Of a stretch of DNA of 64,000 bases, positions 42,095-50,230 are shown in pieces. A model generated the notes under the pieces. That model searched no databases, was not told where the DNA came from, and worked only from the letters and a program-made list of their open reading frames with translations. Numbering within the stretch: position 1 is the stretch's first letter; each line of letters opens with the position of its first letter. Origin of the DNA: a virus; IMG/VR virus record IMGVR_UViG_3300028862_000012, positions 62,001 through 126,000 of that record, one strand, 5' to 3'. Position numbers and translations under genes: made by a program.

Positions 42095-42844
42095 ATGCCA
42101 ACAATTATTCCTTATGGAGCTCTAAGTTTATATGATGTTATTCAGTTTACCTATAGAAGTGAAGTAGTTCGTAGTAGATTTTATAATATGGATAGAGATG
42201 TAATTCGTACACGAGTAATAATAAAAAAAATAAATAAATTATCAGTAGATCATTTAAATCAGCCAACAGTTAAATATGAAATATTTAGTTCAAGTTATCC
42301 TCAGTATAAACCATATAATTTGCATAAATTAAGGGAAGCTAAAAGAAAAGTTACAGAGGTTCATAAACAAAGAAAATATAAGCATACTTATAGTTTTGTG
42401 TTAGAATTAGAAGAATTAAAAATAAGCAGTTTCTATAGAACACGTACAGGAAGTCAGTTAAAATGGGTAGATCGGCCCCCTCAACGGGATATAAAAACTA
42501 TTTATAAAGATACCCGAGAAAAAATAATAAAACGGCATACTGATAGAAAGACTAAAAAAATAGATAAAGCAGAAGTAAAAAAAGATATTGAAATATTAAA
42601 AAAACACGCAAAGTATTTAGATGTTGGTGATTGGAATTCACAAGTAAAAGGAATTATGGGCGATTTCTATTATAGGGAAGCTCCTTTACTAAGAAAATAT
42701 GGAATGCTATATGGGAAATGTTGGTATACTGATTTACCTACTGGTATAAATTTACCTTTTATGAATAAACATGAATTATCAATTATATTTTATTTATTAA
42801 AAACTAAAAAAATAGAGAATGACAGTAAAGTAACTATTAGATAA
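42095..42844 (+). CDS. Very basic protein, neck/head-closure candidate
   Basis: A 249-residue protein with many Lys, Arg and Tyr, particularly residues 80-120 and 150-195. A T4 neck protein has a similar length, but I see no motif to prove homology. Near 210-235 is a more conserved-looking GMLYGKCWYTDLPTGINLPF. An AGAGGGA ribosome-binding site. The last codons contain the promoter element for the next gene. Confidence 0.4.
   Translation: MPTIIPYGALSLYDVIQFTYRSEVVRSRFYNMDRDVIRTRVIIKKINKLSVDHLNQPTVKYEIFSSSYPQYKPYNLHKLREAKRKVTEVHKQRKYKHTYSFVLELEELKISSFYRTRTGSQLKWVDRPPQRDIKTIYKDTREKIIKRHTDRKTKKIDKAEVKKDIEILKKHAKYLDVGDWNSQVKGIMGDFYYREAPLLRKYGMLYGKCWYTDLPTGINLPFMNKHELSIIFYLLKTKKIENDSKVTIR
42831..42843 (+). 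promoter_or_regulatory. 13-base phage promoter element TAACTATTAGATA
   Basis: Embedded in the last codons of the preceding gene, 13 bases before ATG 42857. The next base is A. Confidence 0.55.
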
Positions 42845-42856
42845 AGGGATAATTAT

Positions 42857-43141
42857 ATGGATGATAATATAGAATTGGATAGCATAGTTGATGATGTTGA
42901 AGCAGATATTTTTGATACAGAAGTAGTGCGGTTTGAATTAACTGATGATGTTTATATTGAAAGTGTTTTAGATTCTGATGAGTGGAATAGTTATTGTATT
43001 ACCGATGCGGGTGAGGAAATAGAAAAAAACTTTAATACAAATATTGATGAACCTATATATATTGGAAATAATATAACTATTAGTAAGGAAGATATGATAA
43101 AGTTTAATGATATTAAACAAGATTTTATTAAGGAATTATAA
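42857..43141 (+). CDS. Small acidic protein, probably virion-related
   Basis: A 94-residue, very acidic protein (first 40 residues rich in Asp/Glu) with a YIES site (35-38) like the presumed prohead protease sites. AAAGGGA ribosome-binding site. Its TAATG overlap couples it to the next gene. Function unknown. Confidence 0.45.
   Translation: MDDNIELDSIVDDVEADIFDTEVVRFELTDDVYIESVLDSDEWNSYCITDAGEEIEKNFNTNIDEPIYIGNNITISKEDMIKFNDIKQDFIKEL
43074..43086 (+). promoter_or_regulatory. 13-base phage promoter element TAACTATTAGTAA
   Basis: Inside the end of the acidic gene and 54 bases before ATG 43141; followed by G. Its placement in coding DNA makes it less sure. Confidence 0.4.
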
Positions 43142-43509
43142 TGATAACCCCATCTTTAAAAGTATCTTTTTATGGTGACGGAATAACAAAGTCTGATTTT
43201 ACTTATACTGTACCCATAGTTGAAAAAATAGAGTCATCATTTCAGATACGAGATACTATATCTAAAGAAATAGTATTAGATACTATTACTACTCCAGAAT
43301 TATTAGTTATAAGTGCAGAGACAGCTATAAACTTAGTTATTACTAATATTAGCAATGTTAGTATGGAAATAGGAGTTAGTGCAAACTTTCCCTTTATATT
43401 GCCACTTACTTCTGCTTTTATTGCTACATTAAAAACTTTAGTTTTAAGTACTACAAGTTTAACTTTAGTAGATGTTTCTGTTAGAGCCTATGGAAGTCAG
43501 ACTACTTAA
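43141..43509 (+). CDS. Small beta-rich virion protein candidate
   Basis: A 122-residue, Thr/Ser/Ile-rich protein of alternating strands with no charged core, as for small head or tail surface proteins. It shares a base with the preceding stop (TAATG), implying translational coupling. No family recognised. Confidence 0.45.
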   Translation: MITPSLKVSFYGDGITKSDFTYTVPIVEKIESSFQIRDTISKEIVLDTITTPELLVISAETAINLVITNISNVSMEIGVSANFPFILPLTSAFIATLKTLVLSTTSLTLVDVSVRAYGSQTT

Positions 43510-43547
43510 TAGTAGTCTTAAAAAATAAATTATAAAAGGAAAATTTT

Positions 43548-43898
43548 ATGGAAAAGATTAGTTTTATTAAAAGAAATCATTATGATACTCCTCATATTAA
43601 TGAAAAAAAAGAACTTGATGAGAAAGATCAGTTTGATGAGGATATGAATGTAACTATGGATAAGCTTCGTCGTCGTGGTTCTCTATCTGGTTGGCAGAAA
43701 GCATTATATCGTTTTATAGTTGTTAAACTTGGTAATAATTACCTTGAAAAAGTTTGCAATTATATTTATGATTATTTAGCAGATCAGGATTTAGCTGAAA
43801 CTGCTTCTGATGAAGAGCTAGTTGAAATTGTCCAGATTGCTTTAATGGATTATGCAAAGGCATTTATTACTGGTGATAACTCTGGATTAGAAATATAA
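43548..43898 (+). CDS. Unknown 116-residue helical protein
   Basis: The N-terminal 45 residues are charged and flexible-looking, followed by a compact helical domain (SGWQKALYRFIVVKLGNNYL and so on). AAAAGGAAA ribosome-binding site. It lies among head-region genes; a packaged or scaffold-associated role is a guess. Confidence 0.45.
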   Translation: MEKISFIKRNHYDTPHINEKKELDEKDQFDEDMNVTMDKLRRRGSLSGWQKALYRFIVVKLGNNYLEKVCNYIYDYLADQDLAETASDEELVEIVQIALMDYAKAFITGDNSGLEI

Positions 43899-43915
43899 TA
43901 AGGATTGGTATTAGC

Positions 43916-44551
43916 ATGACAAGAGCAGAATATTATAAATCTACTGGTAGATTTAATGAAAGTAGATTTAATGAATCAACCAGTGACTATGAATTTACTT
44001 TAATTTTTACTAATAATTCAGACGACTTTTCTGTAAAACTAGATAGACATAATTATAAAAATGTAAAAGAAATTCAAAAAGAAATGACTAAACAATCAGA
44101 ATTACATAATGGGAGTGACGATGTTTGGGTCGATGAAGTTATGTTAAATAAAGGGGTAAGTGAGTCCGATGAAGAAGTAGACTGGACTGATTTGATAAAA
44201 GACTTAGATCAAAAAATAATTAACTTAATTTTTGAGGAAGATGATATTGCTTTAAAAATATCTTTTTTAAAAGATTATCATGGAAGTAGACTTGAAGCAG
44301 ATGATATTTTAAAAGAATCAGATAAAATTAAAGTAATGAAGTTTGGTAATAATGCAGTTTATGATAGATACAATGAAAAATATCCCGAAGAGTTTGTTAA
44401 TGAAACTTTTGGTCTTAAATACCCTAGTTTATTGAAAGAACTAGAAAAATCTAATACAGAAAGTTATTTTGATAAAATTTCAGTTATTAGTGATATGGAT
44501 GCTAATGGTGAGTTTAGAAGTTTGGCTATTTATAGTATGTCTTTGGTATAG
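43916..44551 (+). CDS. Possible internal head protein with tandem FNES sites
   Basis: A 211-residue acidic protein. The N-terminus reads GRFNESRFNESTSDY (about 11-25), two copies of a phi-x-E-S site in a row, which would suit removal of a short propeptide by a gp21-type protease. An LKES site lies further on (KESDKI). The rest is alpha/beta without a motif. AAGGATT ribosome-binding site. Role inferred. Confidence 0.45.
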   Translation: MTRAEYYKSTGRFNESRFNESTSDYEFTLIFTNNSDDFSVKLDRHNYKNVKEIQKEMTKQSELHNGSDDVWVDEVMLNKGVSESDEEVDWTDLIKDLDQKIINLIFEEDDIALKISFLKDYHGSRLEADDILKESDKIKVMKFGNNAVYDRYNEKYPEEFVNETFGLKYPSLLKELEKSNTESYFDKISVISDMDANGEFRSLAIYSMSLV

Positions 44552-44554
44552 AAT

Positions 44555-44866
44555 ATGAGTGATATAATTAATGAAGGTCGTTTTTTAATTAAATCACAAA
44601 TATTTTATGATGAAGACGGCGATGGTGTGTATGAGATACTTCCTGAAAATGGGGGTACTCGTTTAGCTTTTAAAGCTTCTGATGAACAAATGATTAAGTT
44701 TTTAAGAAGAGTAAAAGCAAAAGATAGTGATACAAGTCCTCGTAGTTTTAAAGGACAGACTTACAATACTATGTTAAATTCAATAAAACATGGATCTAAT
44801 AATTGTGTTTGGATATGGAGTAACTTTTATCCAAAAGCAAATAATATAAATGAAATATTGCAATAA
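44555..44866 (+). CDS. Unknown 103-residue protein
   Basis: Starts 3 bases after the previous stop. It has an acidic DEDGDGVYEI segment and an aromatic C-terminal region (NNCVWIWSNFYP). No motif recognised. No ribosome-binding site is visible, so translation may be coupled to the upstream gene. Confidence 0.45.
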   Translation: MSDIINEGRFLIKSQIFYDEDGDGVYEILPENGGTRLAFKASDEQMIKFLRRVKAKDSDTSPRSFKGQTYNTMLNSIKHGSNNCVWIWSNFYPKANNINEILQ

Positions 44867-44882
44867 TATTTTATTTTTATTG

Positions 44883-44895
44883 TAACTATTAGTAT
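44883..44895 (+). promoter_or_regulatory. 13-base phage promoter element TAACTATTAGTAT
   Basis: 29 bases before ATG 44925; a short CAATAA/TTATTG hairpin precedes it. The next base is A. Confidence 0.65.
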
Positions 44896-44924
44896 ATAGA
44901 TATAATCTATAAAGGAAATTTTTT

Positions 44925-45863
44925 ATGTCAAAGACTATTAACAAAGAAGTGTATACAGAAGCAGTGAAGATTTATCGTAAGGTTTATAAAAATAAGCCTT
45001 TGGATGAATCTGCTATTAAAAATATTATGGCTCGTATTGAGAGCAAACGTAATAAGAAACCCACAATGGATGAATCTATTGATAAGTTTCTTGAGGGGAA
45101 AAAGTTCTCTGCTCGTCAGTTCTTAAAAGAGTTTGAAGTGGCAGATGATTATGATCCGTCTAGTAATGGAGTGCCTGATTTTGCAGGTCAGAGTTCTAAT
45201 ACTCCTTTTGAAAATGCTCCCGAAGTTGGGAACGATGACTTTAAGGATGAACAGGCTATTCCTGAAACCAATCCTGATGTTGATACAGATATAAGTTCAC
45301 AGCTTATTGCAGAGCGAAAGAATAGAAAAAGTGAAGGATTTTATCGTAGAAATGAAGATGCAGAAACTAATGTAGATTCATTAATTAATGGTAATTATGT
45401 TACTCCTAATGAGTACGATTTTGTTGATGATTTTACCTATGATGAAGATATTGATAAAGCAATTGATGATCTAAATATTGTTGAAGGTGAGGAAGAAATT
45501 AGTTATGATACTCCCCTTACGTATAATGATTCTATTGATGCCCCTATTATCAATGAACCTATTTTTGATAATCCTATAGTTGATCCTATTATTGATGCTC
45601 CTTTTGTTGATCCGTATGCAGATTTAGATTATGAAGACTACATTATAACTGATGATTATCTTTTTGAGGATGCAGAAAAAGATGAGGATGAGGATGAGGA
45701 AGAAGGTAAGGGTGTAGTTGCTGAAGGTAAAAAGAAAACTGTAAAAGAAGATGATGAAGAAAAGAAAGATGATGAAAAAGATGCAGAAGATAAAGAAAAG
45801 AAAGATGCTAAAGACGACGATGAAAAAAAAGATGATAAGAAAGAAGAAAAGTGTAAAAAATAA
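44925..45863 (+). CDS. Acidic, low-complexity protein, probable internal head/scaffold protein
   Basis: A 312-residue protein. Residues 1-75 are basic and contain LDES (26-29), ARIES and MDES sites. The centre is Asp/Pro/Ile-rich with repeated short units (DAPIINEPIFDNPIVDPIID). The last 65 residues are almost only Lys, Glu and Asp. Such a mix of protease sites and a highly charged tail is typical of proteins packed inside proheads. AAAGGAAA ribosome-binding site, and codon use again less AT-rich, suggesting abundance. It ends at a strong terminator. Confidence 0.5.
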   Translation: MSKTINKEVYTEAVKIYRKVYKNKPLDESAIKNIMARIESKRNKKPTMDESIDKFLEGKKFSARQFLKEFEVADDYDPSSNGVPDFAGQSSNTPFENAPEVGNDDFKDEQAIPETNPDVDTDISSQLIAERKNRKSEGFYRRNEDAETNVDSLINGNYVTPNEYDFVDDFTYDEDIDKAIDDLNIVEGEEEISYDTPLTYNDSIDAPIINEPIFDNPIVDPIIDAPFVDPYADLDYEDYIITDDYLFEDAEKDEDEDEEEGKGVVAEGKKKTVKEDDEEKKDDEKDAEDKEKKDAKDDDEKKDDKKEEKCKK

Positions 45864-45885
45864 TAATTAAAAATTTTTTTTATAT

Positions 45886-45913
45886 AAAGCCAGTAGCAAT
45901 ACTGGCTTTTTTA
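45886..45913 (+). terminator. Rho-independent terminator
   Basis: AAAGCCAGTA / TACTGGCTTT stem, GCAA tetraloop, T run. Confidence 0.95.
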
Positions 45914-45921
45914 ATTACTAA

Positions 45922-45950
45922 TTGACAAAGATTTATGTTTATGCTATTTT
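45922..45950 (+). promoter_or_regulatory. Sigma-70-type promoter, TTGACA-N17-TATTTT
   Basis: Directly after the terminator and 22 bases before ATG 45972, so this gene looks early, unlike its head-gene neighbours. Confidence 0.7.
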
Positions 45951-45971
45951 ATGATAAATAGGAATATAAAA

Positions 45972-46523
45972 ATGGAAACACAGGAAATAGATGTAATTAA
46001 AAGTTATATGGAATTCATTGAACAAGCTTATGAAAAACGCCGCAAAAGTGTTAGTATATTAAATGAATTGGATCAAGTTACTCCAGAAAGGATAAACTTT
46101 TGTTTAGCCTCATTTACAGAAGTAAGTGATACCTTACTTTCTGAATATAGTAAGGAATTAGTCAGGTGCGAGGATTTTAAAAAAGAGTTTAATCACTGGA
46201 AAGATGAAAAGTTTTTACTTGCGCGGTCTAAGCTTCGAGCTGATATTGCAAAAAGTCAAGCACTATCTCAAAGGGAAATTGATGCACAGGCATATGTGGA
46301 CAATAAAGAAGAGTGGAAAAGGCAGGAAGATAAGCTTTTTTTCATGGAAGCAAAATGTGATTTATATAGACGATTACGAGAGAATTGGACTAATCAAAGT
46401 TTTATGCTAAAAGAAATTTCAGAAAATATGAAAGTAGAAATGCATACACTTAATGCAGATAGAATAGTAAATAAATCTGATGCTAAAGTTATAATACCAC
46501 TAAGAAGACAGTTAAAGAGCTGA
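45972..46523 (+). CDS. Coiled-coil protein under an early promoter (UvsY-like?)
   Basis: The ATG at 45972 has AGGA 8 bases upstream; the longer frame from 45951 would start inside the promoter. The 183-residue product is helical throughout. The segment with SKLRADIAKSQALSQREIDA and the following YVDNKEEWKRQEDKLFFMEA is loosely like the recombination mediator UvsY, which loads recombinase on gp32-coated DNA. This is only a weak resemblance; an early promoter at least points to DNA metabolism rather than structure. Confidence 0.4.
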   Translation: METQEIDVIKSYMEFIEQAYEKRRKSVSILNELDQVTPERINFCLASFTEVSDTLLSEYSKELVRCEDFKKEFNHWKDEKFLLARSKLRADIAKSQALSQREIDAQAYVDNKEEWKRQEDKLFFMEAKCDLYRRLRENWTNQSFMLKEISENMKVEMHTLNADRIVNKSDAKVIIPLRRQLKS

Positions 46524-46534
46524 TAATAGCCTTG

Positions 46535-46576
46535 CTAGTCTGATAACTATTAGTATATGGAAAGTTATCAGACTAG
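46535..46576 (+). promoter_or_regulatory. Perfect 14-base inverted repeat around a start codon
   Basis: CTAGTCTGATAACT (46535-46548) pairs with AGTTATCAGACTAG (46563-46576). The 14-base loop holds ATG 46557. The promoter element at 46544 starts inside the left arm, so only readthrough RNA can form the full hairpin. Confidence 0.75.
46544..46556 (+). promoter_or_regulatory. 13-base phage promoter element TAACTATTAGTAT abutting a start codon
   Basis: The ATG at 46557 follows directly. There is no Shine-Dalgarno, so a leaderless mRNA is implied. Confidence 0.6.
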
Positions 46577-47126
46577 AATAAGCAGACATTTAAGACCATT
46601 AAAAAAACGTTTACATGATAATTATATGAATAGAATAGGGCTTGATCTAGAGTTATTTGCTTTATCTATTGAAAATAATAGTCATGATGATGAAGTAAAA
46701 ATTGATTTAACCAATACAAAAAAGATATTAGGATTTATAAAATATCCCGAAGATGAAATTCCTATTTCAAATAGTTATAACAATAACAATAATTCTATGA
46801 GTTTTCATATGTATGACATATTACCTATAGAGTTTTATTGTAAATGGGAAGATAAAATAAAAATAAGTGATATTATAATTCAAAAAATTATAATGCCTGA
46901 TGACAGTGTTAAAGCAATGATACTGCAAGTAGTTGATTTAATAGCTCGTGCAGATACCGATTTTATGTTTGCAAAATATATAGTAGCTCCTTATACTTTT
47001 AACTTAAAGAATACTTCACACATGGAAATAAAAAATGAAATAGAAAAGTACTTAAAAGAGCCAGTAATAGTAAATAGTACTATAGAGCTTACTGCAAATT
47101 TAACTCCTGAACCTGATGAATATTAA
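46557..47126 (+). CDS. Unknown 189-residue protein, start in a hairpin loop
   Basis: Helical N-terminus (RISRHLRPLKKRLHDNYMNR), an Asn-rich linker near 88-95, then alpha/beta. Not recognised. Perhaps head completion or tail-related by neighbourhood. The start codon lies in the loop of a 14-base-pair hairpin and right after a promoter element, so translation from upstream readthrough RNA should be blocked while leaderless RNA from its own promoter would be free. Confidence 0.45.
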   Translation: MESYQTRISRHLRPLKKRLHDNYMNRIGLDLELFALSIENNSHDDEVKIDLTNTKKILGFIKYPEDEIPISNSYNNNNNSMSFHMYDILPIEFYCKWEDKIKISDIIIQKIIMPDDSVKAMILQVVDLIARADTDFMFAKYIVAPYTFNLKNTSHMEIKNEIEKYLKEPVIVNSTIELTANLTPEPDEY

Positions 47127-47149
47127 TATTACTAATTGATTAAACTCCT

Positions 47150-47177
47150 TAATTCTGTTACTATATTAACAGAATTA
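47150..47177 (+). terminator. Hairpin before the nrd operon promoter
   Basis: TAATTCTGTTA / TAACAGAATTA, 11 base pairs, no T run. It lies just upstream of the element at 47180. Confidence 0.5.
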
Positions 47178-47179
47178 TC

Positions 47180-47192
47180 TAACTATTATAAT
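47180..47192 (+). promoter_or_regulatory. 13-base phage promoter element TAACTATTATAAT (nrd genes)
   Basis: Full-consensus copy, 29 bases before ATG 47222. It is the only copy followed by C. Its use for nucleotide-metabolism genes shows the element is not limited to structural genes. Confidence 0.65.
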
Positions 47193-47221
47193 CCCACTAA
47201 ATTGGGAAAGGAAAATTAATT

Positions 47222-47437
47222 ATGGAAATTACAGTGTATAGTACAACAAGTTGTAATGTATGTAAAATGATTAAAAAGAAAATGATAGAAAAAAATATTA
47301 TTTTTACAGAGATTAATGATGAATCTAAAACTATAGCTTTAGGACAAAGTTTAGGAATTATGAGTGTTCCCATATTTGAAATTAATGGAATTATCTATAA
47401 TTCAACAGATGGAATTTCAAAATTAGGGTTAAAATGA
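47222..47437 (+). CDS. nrdH: Glutaredoxin/NrdH-like redox protein
   Basis: A 71-residue thioredoxin-fold protein: TTSCNVCKMIKKKM with the CxxC at residues 11-14, and MSVPIFEINGIIY with the cis-proline site. It would supply electrons, or act as a glutaredoxin, for ribonucleotide reduction. It overlaps nrdG by ATGA. GGAAAGGAAAA ribosome-binding site. NrdD enzymes usually use formate, so a redoxin here could serve a formate-independent variant or the host aerobic enzyme; not decidable. Confidence 0.7.
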   Translation: MEITVYSTTSCNVCKMIKKKMIEKNIIFTEINDESKTIALGQSLGIMSVPIFEINGIIYNSTDGISKLGLK

Positions 47438-47901
47438 ATTATATTCCTGAACAGGTAATATTAGGATTATTAGAAGTACCTAATGAAATTAGTTTGATTA
47501 TTCCTATTACTGGATGTAGTCTGCATTGTAATGGTTGTCATAGTCCTGAAATGCAAAATGAAAAAAATGGTGAAGAGCTTACTGAAGAAAAATTTATATC
47601 CTTATTATTTAATTATAAAAATAAAGCCTCTTGTATATGCTTTTTTAGTGGTGAGTTTAAAATATCTCATTTAATTACTAGAGCAAAGAATGAAGGATTT
47701 AAAACCGCTCTTTATTCAGGATTTACTAATATAAAGGATATTCCTTTTAATATATTACAAAATATAGATTATTTAAAATTAGGTGAATATAATGAATTAA
47801 AGGGTGGTCTTCAAGAAAAGACTACCAATCAAAGAATATACAAAATAGACAATGGCAACTATGAAGATATAACACAATTATTTTGGAGAAATAAATTATG
47901 A
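47434..47901 (+). CDS. nrdG: Anaerobic RNR-activating protein (radical SAM)
   Basis: A 155-residue protein with the radical-SAM cluster CSLHCNGC (28-35, the C-x3-C-x2-C motif) followed by HSPEMQ, the NrdG hallmark. It makes the glycyl radical on NrdD using S-adenosylmethionine and a 4Fe-4S cluster, an oxygen-sensitive reaction. It is translationally coupled to nrdH in front and to nrdD behind (ATGA overlaps). Its length matches T4 NrdG. Confidence 0.85.
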   Translation: MNYIPEQVILGLLEVPNEISLIIPITGCSLHCNGCHSPEMQNEKNGEELTEEKFISLLFNYKNKASCICFFSGEFKISHLITRAKNEGFKTALYSGFTNIKDIPFNILQNIDYLKLGEYNELKGGLQEKTTNQRIYKIDNGNYEDITQLFWRNKL

Positions 47902-50126
47902 TTAAATTATCACAAAAAGACTTAAAAGAAAAGAATGACTATGCAAAGAATTATATGAGTAACGGTAACGCCGCTTCTAAATCTGAAGTAGATCCTAATG
48001 CTAATGTAAGTACAAAAAGTGTTGCAACATTAGATAATGAAATGTTTAAGGATATTAAAGTTCAAGTTAATAGATATGCTTTAGGAGAAAAGATAGCAGA
48101 ATTATTTGGAGAAGAAACAAAAGCAGAGTATTATCGACAATTAGAGTCTCATGAAATTTATAGTCATGATGAATCAGCTACTTATTGTAAACCTTATTGC
48201 GTGGCAATAGATCTTTATCCCTTTATTAATAATGGTAATAAGATGATAGGTGGCTCAAGCAAAGCTCCAACTAATTTACAATCCTTTTGTGGTAGCTATG
48301 TTAATTTAATATTTTTAATTGCTTCACAATTTGCTGGTGCTGTGGCTGATGTTTCTTTTTTGACTTATTTTGATTATTTTGCTAGAAAAGATTTTGGAGA
48401 TGATTATTTAAAAACTCATACTAAGCAGATAGAGCGGTACTTTAAGCAGGTAATATATACCTTAAATGATCCTTCAGTTGGAAGGGGTAATCAAGCTGTA
48501 TTTTATAATACCTCAATTTTTGATGAAAATTATTTTAAAGGATTATTTTCAAATGTAATTTTTCCTGATTTTACTAATCCAAAATGGGAAACAGTAAAAG
48601 AGTTACAAGTATTTTTTATGCATTGGTTTAATAAAGAGCGAAACAGAGCTTTACTTACTTTTCCAGTTATGACTTTTGCGTACCAGACAGAAGCAGGTGA
48701 GTCAAAAGATTTAGAGTTTAAGAACTTTATGGCACAGGAAATGTCGGAAGGTAATAGTTTCTTTATTTATCATTCTGATGATATTGACAGTTTAAGTTCT
48801 TGCTGTTTTGATAAGAGTCAAGAAATCATGTTCAGAATTTCTGAAAATTCTGAAACTATTGAAATGAACTTTCAGGATGCCTATGAAAAGTATACTGATT
48901 CTATTTATATTTATTTTAATAATTATTGGAAAAAGGCTAAAGTAGTAAAAATCGATAGAAATAATAAAAAAATGTTTATGATAACTACTGAAGCTGAAAA
49001 AAAGATTATAGTTACCGAAGATCATTTAAATCCTACAGAGTTTGGAGATGTAGAAACAAAATTTTTGATGTTAAGTGATAAACTAAAAACAGATTCAGGA
49101 TATGAAGAAATTGTTTTAATAAAAGAGATTAATAATTACAAAGAAGATTACGTGTATTGTCTTGAAATGGAGGACAAAGAGAATCCTTACTTTACACTTC
49201 CTAATGGGATAATTACTCATAATTGTCGTTTACGCAATGCTATTGAAAAAGATGTATTTGCTTATACTTTAGGTGGTACTGGAATTTCTACAGGTTCAAA
49301 AAAAGTATTTACTTTAAATATAAATCGTATGGTTCAAGATAATCATAATGTAGTAGAAGAAGTTAAAAAATTACATAAATATCTTTTTGCCTATGATGCT
49401 ATTCTTCGAGAGATGCAAGCTAAAGGAATGTTACCTGTTTATGATGCTGGTTTTATTTCGTTAGACAAACAATATTTAACTATTGGAATTAATGGAGTAG
49501 TAGAAGCGGCTGAATTTTTGGGATATGAAATATCTAATAATAAAGAGTATAAAGATTGGCTTATTGGATTATTAAGTTCTATTAAAGATGCTAATAAACA
49601 AGCATCTGATGAGCTTTCTTTCTATTCTAATTATAAAATAGCAATAAATTCTGAATTTGTGCCAGCAGAAAATTTGGGAGCAAAGAATGCTCAATGGGAT
49701 AAAAAAGCAGGATATGTTGTACCTAGAGATTGCTATAATTCTTACCTTTATATTGTTGAGGATGATGCACTCGATTTCGTTGATAAGTTTTATCTACATG
49801 GAAAAGAAGTAACTCAATTTCTTGATGGTGGCAGTGCCTATCATATGAATATTAAGGAAATTCCTACAAAAGAAACTTGGTTAAAAATTATTGATATTGG
49901 AAATAAGTCTGGTTGTAATTATTGGACTTATAATTGTTTAACTACCTGTTGTGAAAATCCTGAATGTGGTTATATTGATAAAAATACAACACATAAATGT
50001 GCAAAGTGTGGATCAGAGGATATATCTTGGGCAACAAGAGTTATTGGATATTTAAAAAAAATTAAAAGTTTTAGTGAAGCTAGACAGGCAGAAGCAAGTC
50101 TTAGATATTTACATAAATTAAATTGA
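47898..50126 (+). CDS. nrdD: Anaerobic ribonucleoside-triphosphate reductase with intein
   Basis: 742 codons. Removing 140 intein residues (303-442) leaves 602, about the length of T4 NrdD. Extein parts: KSVATLDNEMF and ESHEIYSHDESATYCKPYC near the N-terminus; SSC|C joined across the intein to CRLRNAIEKD and GGTGISTGSKKV; NSEFVPAENLGAKNAQWDKK; C-terminal zinc site (CCENPEC ... CAKC) and glycyl radical segment TRVIGYLKK (Gly near residue 717, 25 from the end). It makes dNTPs under anaerobic conditions. The intein splits the two Cys in the active-site region, so reductase activity needs splicing. Confidence 0.85.
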   Translation: MIKLSQKDLKEKNDYAKNYMSNGNAASKSEVDPNANVSTKSVATLDNEMFKDIKVQVNRYALGEKIAELFGEETKAEYYRQLESHEIYSHDESATYCKPYCVAIDLYPFINNGNKMIGGSSKAPTNLQSFCGSYVNLIFLIASQFAGAVADVSFLTYFDYFARKDFGDDYLKTHTKQIERYFKQVIYTLNDPSVGRGNQAVFYNTSIFDENYFKGLFSNVIFPDFTNPKWETVKELQVFFMHWFNKERNRALLTFPVMTFAYQTEAGESKDLEFKNFMAQEMSEGNSFFIYHSDDIDSLSSCCFDKSQEIMFRISENSETIEMNFQDAYEKYTDSIYIYFNNYWKKAKVVKIDRNNKKMFMITTEAEKKIIVTEDHLNPTEFGDVETKFLMLSDKLKTDSGYEEIVLIKEINNYKEDYVYCLEMEDKENPYFTLPNGIITHNCRLRNAIEKDVFAYTLGGTGISTGSKKVFTLNINRMVQDNHNVVEEVKKLHKYLFAYDAILREMQAKGMLPVYDAGFISLDKQYLTIGINGVVEAAEFLGYEISNNKEYKDWLIGLLSSIKDANKQASDELSFYSNYKIAINSEFVPAENLGAKNAQWDKKAGYVVPRDCYNSYLYIVEDDALDFVDKFYLHGKEVTQFLDGGSAYHMNIKEIPTKETWLKIIDIGNKSGCNYWTYNCLTTCCENPECGYIDKNTTHKCAKCGSEDISWATRVIGYLKKIKSFSEARQAEASLRYLHKLN
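48804..49223 (+). mobile_element. Mini-intein inside nrdD
   Basis: 140 residues from CFDKSQEI to NGIITHN, followed by Cys of the C-extein. It has the N-terminal Cys, a TEDHLNP motif (block B-like Thr/His), a YCLEMEDKENPYFTLPNG segment (block F-like) and the terminal HN before Cys (block G). No LAGLIDADG or HNH domain is present, so it cannot home by itself now. Confidence 0.85.
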
Positions 50127-50165
50127 TATTCCTGCTGAGAGTATAACTAAAAACATTTTATATTC

Positions 50166-50198
50166 AAGGACTAGCCTTAATTGGTTAGTCCTTTTTTA
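50166..50198 (+). terminator. Rho-independent terminator after nrdD
   Basis: AAGGACTAGCC / GGTTAGTCCTT with one G-T pair, a 6-base loop and a T run. Confidence 0.9.
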
Positions 50199-50203
50199 TT
50201 TTC

Positions 50204-50216
50204 TAACTATTATAAT
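50204..50216 (+). promoter_or_regulatory. 13-base phage promoter element TAACTATTATAAT
   Basis: Full-consensus copy straight after the terminator, 14 bases before ATG 50231; the next base is G. A GTGAGGAAAT leader supplies the ribosome-binding site. Confidence 0.7.
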
Positions 50217-50230
50217 GTGAGGAAATAAAA

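Noticed and set aside
48804-49223. In-frame insertion in nrdD as a group I intron or homing nuclease insert
   Set aside because: The frame stays open and the ends carry protein-splicing residues (Cys first, His-Asn-Cys last). No nuclease motif is present, so an intein is the better explanation.
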